A stretch of DNA of 64,000 nt from Thermoanaerobaculia bacterium (lineage in GTDB: Bacteria; Acidobacteriota; Thermoanaerobaculia; Multivoradales; JAIOJS01): the NCBI GenBank assembly GCA_030429235.1, contig JAUIDB010000006.1, positions 124,001 through 188,000 of the forward strand, in the 5' to 3' direction. The notes below the pieces were generated by a model, which did no database searches, had not been told where the DNA came from, and saw only the letters and a list, made by a program, of their open reading frames with translations. A program made the translations under genes and the position numbers. Below, piece after piece: positions 59,013-64,000 of the stretch. Numbering within the stretch: position 1 is the first letter of the stretch; every line of letters starts with the position of its first letter.

Positions 59013-60415
59013 CGGTCTCGGAACGCGGCGATCGCGCGTCGTCGGGCCGCCTGGTGGTCGACCAGGGGTGCGGGATAGGTGGCCGGGCGGTCTGTGGCGA
59101 GGTGCTTGGGGTCGTGGTGGGCACCGTTCGGGAGCTCGTCGAGTTCGGGAACGAAGCGCCTGATGAACTGCGCTTTGGGGTCGAACCGCTTCGACTGGGT
59201 CCACGGGTTGAAGACCCGGAAGTAGGGAACCGCATCGGTGCCAGTCGAGGCGGCCCACTGCCATCCACCGTTGTTGTTGGCCAGGTCCGCGTCGACCAGG
59301 CTCCGCATGAAGTGTTCCTCGCCCTGGCGCCAGTCGAGGAGGAGGTCCTTGGTCAGGAAGCTCGCGGCGATCATGCGGAGTCGGTTGTGCAACCAGCCGG
59401 TTTCCGCCAGGCAGCGCATACTGGCGTCGACGATTGGGAAGCCGGTTCGTCCCGACTTCCAGGCCTCGAGGGCCTCCGGGTCGTCGTTCCACTCGATGGT
59501 TTCGGTCTCCTCTCGAAAGGCCCGGTACTTGGAGACCCTGGGAAACCCGACGAGTACGTGTCGGTAGAAGTCACGCCAGGCGAGCTGGCGCAGCCAGAGA
59601 GTGATTCCGGGCTGGCCCTGGATCAACTCGCCACCGTTGGCCCGGACGGCCTGCCAGAGAACGCTGCGGGCCGAGATGGCCCCGACCGCGAGGTAGGGAG
59701 AGAGGGTACTGGTCGCGGCGCGGTGGGGCAGGTCGCGGTCCTCGTGGTAGCGGCGGGCGGCATCGTCGAGGAAGCTCTCGAGTCGACGCGTCGCCTCGTG
59801 GGGGCCGGCCGGCCAGAGCCGGTGAGCCGGCCAGTCCCTCGAATCGGGCCAGTTCTCCATCGGCGGGACTTCGACGGCGTCGCCAGCCTCAGGGGCTGGC
59901 AGCGGGAGGTCGAGGCCGCTGTCTTCGAGTCGTCGACTCCAGTTGCGAAAGAAGGGAGTGAACACAGAGTAGGGTTTGCCGGTGGAGGTCTCGATCTCCC
60001 CCGGCGGAATCAGCGTCTGGTCGTCAAACGCCGCCGACTCGATCTCCATGCGGTCGAGCTTGCGGACGACCGCTGCGTCGCGCTGTCGTTCGTTCCACTC
60101 CAGTTCGCGGTTGAAGTAGACCGCTCGGGAATCCGTCTGCCGGGCGATCTCGACCAGGGTTTCGGGCACCTGCGCGAAGGTCGGGCAAACCTCGACTCTG
60201 AGAGTGATCCCACGCCCGGCGAGTTCGTCGGCGAGAGCAGCCACGGACCGGCGAACGAAGTCTCGCTTCGGCTCTCCCCAATCGTGCCGTTCCCACTGAC
60301 GCGGCGTGGCGATGAAGAGACCCGTAACCCGGCCCGGCGAGCGCTGAGAGGCCGCATGCAGGGCGGGGTTGTCCTCCACCCGGAGGTCCGAACGAAACCA
60401 CACCAGGGTTCCCAC
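59009..60415 (-). CDS. phrB: deoxyribodipyrimidine photolyase
   Basis: 468 residues. N-terminal antenna-binding domain (TLVWFRSDLRVEDNPALHAA) and C-terminal FAD domain: STLSPYLAVGAISARSV, LAWRDFYRHVLVGFP, GFPIVDASMRCLAETGWLHNRLRM and NNNGGWQWAASTGTD. This is a class I CPD photolyase that uses blue light to split pyrimidine dimers. It is last of a minus-strand group with the SDR and B12-XRE regulator (2-bp gap), so is likely under the control of the B12 regulators. Confidence 0.94.
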   Translation of the reverse strand: MGTLVWFRSDLRVEDNPALHAASQRSPGRVTGLFIATPRQWERHDWGEPKRDFVRRSVAALADELAGRGITLRVEVCPTFAQVPETLVEIARQTDSRAVYFNRELEWNERQRDAAVVRKLDRMEIESAAFDDQTLIPPGEIETSTGKPYSVFTPFFRNWSRRLEDSGLDLPLPAPEAGDAVEVPPMENWPDSRDWPAHRLWPAGPHEATRRLESFLDDAARRYHEDRDLPHRAATSTLSPYLAVGAISARSVLWQAVRANGGELIQGQPGITLWLRQLAWRDFYRHVLVGFPRVSKYRAFREETETIEWNDDPEALEAWKSGRTGFPIVDASMRCLAETGWLHNRLRMIAASFLTKDLLLDWRQGEEHFMRSLVDADLANNNGGWQWAASTGTDAVPYFRVFNPWTQSKRFDPKAQFIRRFVPELDELPNGAHHDPKHLATDRPATYPAPLVDHQAARRRAIAAFRDR

Positions 60416-60417
60416 GT

Positions 60418-61887
60418 TCAGTTCTCCTCTCTCTCGGTAGTGCGTTCCTTTCCCTCGGCCGAGCGGGCGATTCCGGCGAGCATGCCCGAGAAAACGAAGC
60501 CGTGGAACGGCCAGACCGCGTACCAGTAGATCAGCCCGAACAGGCCTCGAGCGTGGAAGGTGGCGCGTTGCGTCACGGTGGTCGTGGAGTCGGTTCCGCT
60601 GACTTCGAAGTCGAGAAAGGCGATTCCGGGCAGCTTCATCTCGGCTCGCAGTCGGAGCTTCTGATTCGCTTCGACCTCGACGACCCGCCAGAAGTCCAGG
60701 GCGTCACCATGCCGAAGCTCTTCGGGGTTGCGTCGACCGCGGCGCAGCCCCGGGCCCCCGACGAGTCGGTCGAGAAAGCCGCGCAGTCGCCAGAGGAGAT
60801 CGGCGGCGTACCAGCCATTGCCACCACCGATTCTCTGCACGGCGCGGAAGGTCTGCGCCGGACTGGCCTCGACCTGTGTGGTTCTCTCGTCCCTAAAGAT
60901 GGTTCCACCGGCCCAGGCCGGATCGCCCGGCAGGATGCCGGCGTCACTCCACGAGGTGTCGACGCTGCCTTCGAGCGAGGCGGCGATGGCTCGACGAATC
61001 GCCAGTCGGGCGGTGAGTCGCGGTGCTGGCATCCACTGCGCAGCCTCCTCGTTCCGACAGACCACCCGATTGCGTAGGCCCTCGGTCAGTGGCCGAGCGA
61101 TGCGGTGGGAGAGGGGAGTGACGAGATGGATCCACAGAGAACTCAGCCAAGGAGTGAGCACCGGTACCGGTAGGACCCAGCGCCGGGGCAGCCCGAGTTC
61201 CTCTGCGGTCAGGTCCATCAGCTCGCGATAGGTGACGACGTCGGGTCCTCCGATATCGAGAGTGCGGCCGATGGTCTCCGAGACTTCGAGACTGGCGACC
61301 AGATAGTGCAGGGCGTCTCGAATCGAGATCGGCTGGCATTCGGTCTCGACCCAGCGAGGGGTCACCATCAGGGGCAGTCTCTCGACCAGGTAGCGGAGCA
61401 TCTCGAACGAGGCGCTGCCTGATCCGATGACCATAGCGGCGCGCAACACGGTCACCGGCACCGTGGTCGCTGCGAGGGCTGATTCCACTTCGCGGCGCGA
61501 CGCGAGATGCTCGCTCAGGTCGTCCCCGGTTTCGCCGAGGCCACCGAGGTAGATGATTCGCTGGACGCCGGAGCGCTCCGCGACGCGAGCGAAACGCTCA
61601 GCCATGGTGCGATCCTCGCGCGCGTACCCGCCACCGGCGTGGATCATCGAGTGCAGCAGGTAGTACGCCGCATCGCAGCTGGCGAGGGCTCGATGGAGAT
61701 CCTCCTCCACGGTGGCGTCACCCTCCACGACTTCGAGCCGGGGATGGCTCGACCAGCCACGGTGGTCGAGCTTCTTGGCGGAGCGTGCCAGACATCGCAC
61801 GATGTAACCGCGCTCTAGCAACAGAGGGACCAGGCGGCCGCCGATGTAGCCGGTCGCACCGGTGACGAGGATTCGCTGGTTCTTCAT
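60418..61887 (-). CDS. NAD(P)-binding SDR protein with DUF2867 domain
   Basis: 489 residues. An atypical SDR part (RILVTGATGYIGGRLVPLLLERGY, YYLLHSM, RIIYLGGLGE) is followed by a ~160-residue DUF2867 domain (TTQVEASPAQTFRAVQRIGGGNGWYAADLLWRLRGFLDRLVGGPG, LFGLIYWYAVWPFHGFVFSGML). These fusions recur in photolyase/LitR clusters with unknown substrate. ATGA overlap with the upstream regulator and a 2-bp gap to phrB make a three-gene operon. Confidence 0.85.
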   Translation of the reverse strand: MKNQRILVTGATGYIGGRLVPLLLERGYIVRCLARSAKKLDHRGWSSHPRLEVVEGDATVEEDLHRALASCDAAYYLLHSMIHAGGGYAREDRTMAERFARVAERSGVQRIIYLGGLGETGDDLSEHLASRREVESALAATTVPVTVLRAAMVIGSGSASFEMLRYLVERLPLMVTPRWVETECQPISIRDALHYLVASLEVSETIGRTLDIGGPDVVTYRELMDLTAEELGLPRRWVLPVPVLTPWLSSLWIHLVTPLSHRIARPLTEGLRNRVVCRNEEAAQWMPAPRLTARLAIRRAIAASLEGSVDTSWSDAGILPGDPAWAGGTIFRDERTTQVEASPAQTFRAVQRIGGGNGWYAADLLWRLRGFLDRLVGGPGLRRGRRNPEELRHGDALDFWRVVEVEANQKLRLRAEMKLPGIAFLDFEVSGTDSTTTVTQRATFHARGLFGLIYWYAVWPFHGFVFSGMLAGIARSAEGKERTTEREEN

Positions 61888-62777
61888 GTTGGACTTTCGC
61901 TGAGAAGGTCGGCCATCGAGACCTCCAGGGCGCCGGCGATCTTCAGGCTCGCCTCGAGCGTAATGTTCTGTTTGCCGCGCTCCACGGCGGACAGGTAGGG
62001 GCGGGTCAGCCCCGATCGCTGTGACAGCTCGGCCTGGCTCAGGCCGAGGGCCGTGCGGAGTCTCGTGATTCTCTGGCCGACCACGCTGAGATAGTCCCGG
62101 GGGTCGCGGACACTGCTGAGGCCCACCAACCGCGCCGCGGCCTGGAGACCTTCGAGCGCATCGCTCACGATGGCATCCGCCGTCAGCTGGCCGGGCTCGA
62201 GGTCGCGCGTGCCGGAGCCACCCAGTAGCACGGGGATTCCCGCCCGCGAGAGGGCGAGAGTCAGCTTCTGCGCCTCAACTCCGGGGCGTAACGTCACCGA
62301 AAGTGCCACGAGGTCCGGCCCGGAGTGTCCGACATAGTCGACGAAGTCGCGTCGGGGGGGAGCGAGGCCGAGGTGGTCGACTCGCCATCCCTGCCAGTCG
62401 AAGAGGGCCGCGACGATTCGGGCCGGCAGCGTGTGGTTGTCTCCAGGGGCCGCGGCCACGAGCACCGTTTTGTCCAGCGGTCGGGAGGGCCGAAAGGCTA
62501 GGGTGACTCTCTCGATCTCCCGACGAGTGGCCTCGCTGGCCCAGTGTTCTTGGGCGATGGTGATCTCTCCGCGATGCCACAACTCCCCGATTTCCCATTG
62601 GGCGGGGGCCAGTACTTGGAGGAGAAGAGTCGGCAAGTCGAGACCCCCGGCCAGCCCCTGCTCGATCGCTCGGGTGGCGGCCGGGCGGTCGCAGGCGACG
62701 AGGGCGGAGAGGTACTGGACGCGCAGCTCGGCGGACAGAGAGGGTGAAGTTGGGAGGCTAGGGAGGGGGTCGCTCAT
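61884..62777 (-). CDS. B12-binding regulator with C-terminal XRE helix-turn-helix
   Basis: 297 residues. The N-terminal ~215 residues are CarH-like: Trp67 and Glu77-His78 in LWHRGEITIAQEHWASEA match the B12 cap (10-residue spacing kept), and GDNHTLPARIVAALFDWQGW is the DxHxxG site with His115 (Gly becomes Pro). Instead of a MerR head, the C terminus is a Cro/C1 type HTH (LRTALGLSQAELSQRSGLTRPYLSAVERGK). It is predicted to sense adenosylcobalamin and light and to regulate itself, the SDR and phrB genes. It is divergent from the SRPBCC gene across a TTGACA motif. Confidence 0.85.
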   Translation of the reverse strand: MSDPLPSLPTSPSLSAELRVQYLSALVACDRPAATRAIEQGLAGGLDLPTLLLQVLAPAQWEIGELWHRGEITIAQEHWASEATRREIERVTLAFRPSRPLDKTVLVAAAPGDNHTLPARIVAALFDWQGWRVDHLGLAPPRRDFVDYVGHSGPDLVALSVTLRPGVEAQKLTLALSRAGIPVLLGGSGTRDLEPGQLTADAIVSDALEGLQAAARLVGLSSVRDPRDYLSVVGQRITRLRTALGLSQAELSQRSGLTRPYLSAVERGKQNITLEASLKIAGALEVSMADLLSESPT

Positions 62778-62785
62778 GCGGTGAA

Positions 62786-62827
62786 GTATAGCATAGTTGA
62801 CAGATCGGTGTAAGGTGGTTTACGATG
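62786..62827. promoter_or_regulatory. divergent promoters with shared TTGACA/TGTCAA motif
   Basis: Plus strand: TTGACA (62798-62803), 18 bases, TACGAT (62822-62827), reading to the SRPBCC gene. Minus strand: TATACT (-10, plus 62786-62791) reading to the B12-XRE gene with start only ~9 bases away, so nearly leaderless. The plus -35 TTGACA lies in the minus spacer, so one bound regulator could cover both promoters. The motif is the one seen at carH and the fasciclin gene. Confidence 0.55.
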
Positions 62828-62850
62828 GTGAACATCGAAGGCGATCCACC

Positions 62851-63318
62851 ATGACCCACCAGCTATCCCGCACGACCTCCATCCCCCTTCCCTCCGAGGA
62901 TGTTTTCGCGTTCTTCTCGGACGCGACCAACCTACAGTCACTCACTCCTCCGTGGGTCGGCTTCGAGATCCTCTCCCCAACTCCGGTCGAGATGCGGCCT
63001 GGAACGCTGATCGACTACCGAATTCGGCTGCGGGGCATCCCAGTGCGCTGGCGCAGCGAGATCACGGTCTGGGACCCTCCTCACCGTTTCGTCGACGAGC
63101 AGCGTCTGGGACCCTATCGTTCCTGGCGCCACGAGCATCGTTTTCGGCCCACGCCGGGTGGTACCGAGGTGCTGGACGAGGTGACCTACCGGGTCTGGGG
63201 TGGCGGGCTCGTCAATCGTCTTCTCGTAGCTCCCGACCTCGATCGGATTTTCGACTACCGCCAGCGCCGGATGGCCGAACTCCTCCAGTCGAAGCCGCCG
63301 AAGGACGGCCCGACGTGA
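62851..63318 (+). CDS. SRPBCC (START-like) ligand-binding protein
   Basis: 155 residues of the helix-grip fold: TTSIPLPSEDVFAFFSDATNLQSLTPPWVGFEIL, IPVRWRSEITVWDPPHRFVDEQRLGPYRSWRHEHRF. These are cyclase/dehydrase or CDP-binding-like SRPBCC proteins, frequent in photolyase/LitR islands. ATG 62851 begins the domain; the track start overlaps the promoter. The stop overlaps the next gene (GTGA). Confidence 0.85.
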   Translation: MTHQLSRTTSIPLPSEDVFAFFSDATNLQSLTPPWVGFEILSPTPVEMRPGTLIDYRIRLRGIPVRWRSEITVWDPPHRFVDEQRLGPYRSWRHEHRFRPTPGGTEVLDEVTYRVWGGGLVNRLLVAPDLDRIFDYRQRRMAELLQSKPPKDGPT

Positions 63319-64000
63319 CCGCCCTGCTGTACGCCGGTGGCGGCTGCCTCGTAGCGAGCTGTCTTCTCTGGGGGTGGAGCCTCTGGCGTCGAGATGCCAG
63401 CGTGGTCGACATCTGGTGGGGCCTGGGTTTCGTTGGAGTCACCTGGTACTACTACCAGAGGTCGGGAATCGGCGCGTCCTGGCAGCTCCTTCACCTGCTC
63501 CTGGTGTCACTCTGGGGAGTACGGCTGGCGATGCACATCGCCTGGCGCGGTCGGGGAGAGGGGGAAGATCGTCGCTACGCCGCGATGAGGAAGCGCGGCG
63601 GCAAGGAGTTCTGGAGGAAGAGCCTGATCACCGTCTTCTGGCTGCAGGCGGGACTCGTCGTGGTGCTTTCCTTCCCGCTGTACGTCGTACAGACCACCGC
63701 CAGCTGGTCCTATCCGAGTCTGTTCTATCTGGGCTGTCTGCTGTGGATCGTTGGTTTCCTCTTCGAAGCCGTCGCGGACTGGCAGCTCCTGCGATTCAAG
63801 AGCGTTCCGGCCAACGCCGGGCAGGTCCTGGATCGGGGTCTATGGCGCTATAGCCGACACCCCAACTACTTTGGCGAGTCTCTGCTGTGGTGGGGCTACG
63901 GCTCGATGGCTCTGGCCGCCGGGAGTTTCTGGTCGCTCCTGAGTCCGTTGATGATGACGTTGCTCCTCCTTCGGGTGTCGGGAGTGACGTTGCTCGAGAA
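63315..64000 (+). CDS. DUF1295 membrane protein, steroid 5-alpha-reductase-like (partial, runs off window)
   Basis: At least 228 residues, absent from the ORF track because no stop lies inside the window. GTG start overlaps the SRPBCC stop. Several membrane helices (YAGGGCLVASCLLWGWSLW, VVDIWWGLGFVGVTWYYY, TVFWLQAGLVVVLSFPLYVV) and the family motif GLWRYSRHPNYFGESLLWWG identify DUF1295, related to steroid 5-alpha-reductases and isoprenylcysteine methyltransferases. It belongs to the light/B12 gene group. Reaction and substrate unknown. Confidence 0.87.
   Translation, partial: MTALLYAGGGCLVASCLLWGWSLWRRDASVVDIWWGLGFVGVTWYYYQRSGIGASWQLLHLLLVSLWGVRLAMHIAWRGRGEGEDRRYAAMRKRGGKEFWRKSLITVFWLQAGLVVVLSFPLYVVQTTASWSYPSLFYLGCLLWIVGFLFEAVADWQLLRFKSVPANAGQVLDRGLWRYSRHPNYFGESLLWWGYGSMALAAGSFWSLLSPLMMTLLLLRVSGVTLLE

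Noticed and set aside
58946-60529. 527-residue plus-strand ORF
   Set aside because: Antisense to the photolyase gene.
1-64000. tRNA, rRNA, CRISPR arrays or full insertion sequences
   Set aside because: No T-loop (GGTTCGAATCC-like) signature, rRNA-like stretch, regularly spaced repeat or transposase gene was seen; small tRNAs could be missed by eye.

Overview
The window is GC-rich, densely packed bacterial DNA with many ATGA/GTGA/TGATG start-stop overlaps. The gene set (PEGA surface protein, CsgG-like lipoprotein relative, paired M16 peptidases, DUF3891, AtuA/carboxylase genes, NRPS cluster, CarH island) suggests a Gram-negative heterotroph, perhaps of Acidobacteriota type. That placement is an inference; no rRNA or tRNA gene was seen to support it.

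Region 1 (1-11.1 kb) is cell-envelope and housekeeping material: a family 2 glycosyltransferase, a PEGA-domain surface protein, a DUF3891 protein, a CsgG-like secreted protein, a hotdog thioesterase, an ECF sigma/anti-sigma/PDZ operon, an active/inactive pair of M16 metallopeptidases and a gluzincin-type peptidase. A 345-bp gap (11070-11414) holds a structured element ending in an intrinsic terminator on the minus strand. Region 2 (11.4-23.9 kb) is metabolism: a MoaD-MoaE fusion, an acyl-CoA carboxylase beta / AtuA / AtuA-like / enoyl-CoA hydratase operon (leucine or isoprenoid acid breakdown), an alpha/beta hydrolase, YgfZ divergent from an ErpA/IscA-type Fe-S carrier, two-domain housekeeping enzymes (HAD, thymidine kinase), a threonine-type sulfatase-fold lipoprotein, a periplasmic solute-binding protein and an FAD monooxygenase.

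Region 3 (24-50 kb) is the main accessory locus. It is a glycosylation/export block (two GT2s, a UGT-like GT, a GT4, a GT39-like membrane transferase, a Wzx-like flippase, an FAD oxidoreductase with a membrane tail) interleaved with a non-ribosomal peptide system. The peptide system comprises a standalone adenylation enzyme and ACP (starter loading), an acyl-CoA dehydrogenase, NRPS-B (C-A-PCP) whose A domain is interrupted between motifs A8 and A9 by a PP-loop ATP-pyrophosphatase resembling WbpG/PseA-type N-acetyl sugar amidotransferases, NRPS-A (C-A-PCP-TE), a methyltransferase, a sulfotransferase and an Sfp-type phosphopantetheinyl transferase. By eye, the interrupted A domain carries a code very close to the asparagine code. 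The likely product is a short acyl-capped peptide, possibly amidine- or thioamide-bearing, that is methylated, sulfated and/or glycosylated.

Region 4 (50-55.2 kb) contains a HAD phosphatase, an ankyrin protein, a shikimate-kinase homologue without a Walker A lysine, a secreted alpha/beta hydrolase, a second ECF sigma factor with a membrane partner, and a short inverted-repeat-bounded element next to tspO.

Region 5 (55.3-64 kb) looks like a light/B12 regulon. It has a CarH-type MerR-B12 photoreceptor and a second B12-binding regulator with a C-terminal XRE helix-turn-helix. Around them lie tspO, cbiX, a fasciclin protein, a DUF523-DUF1722 protein, a photolyase, an SDR/DUF2867 protein, an SRPBCC protein and a DUF1295 membrane protein cut by the window end. 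TTGACA/TGTCAA motifs overlap the predicted promoters at both regulatory intergenic regions.
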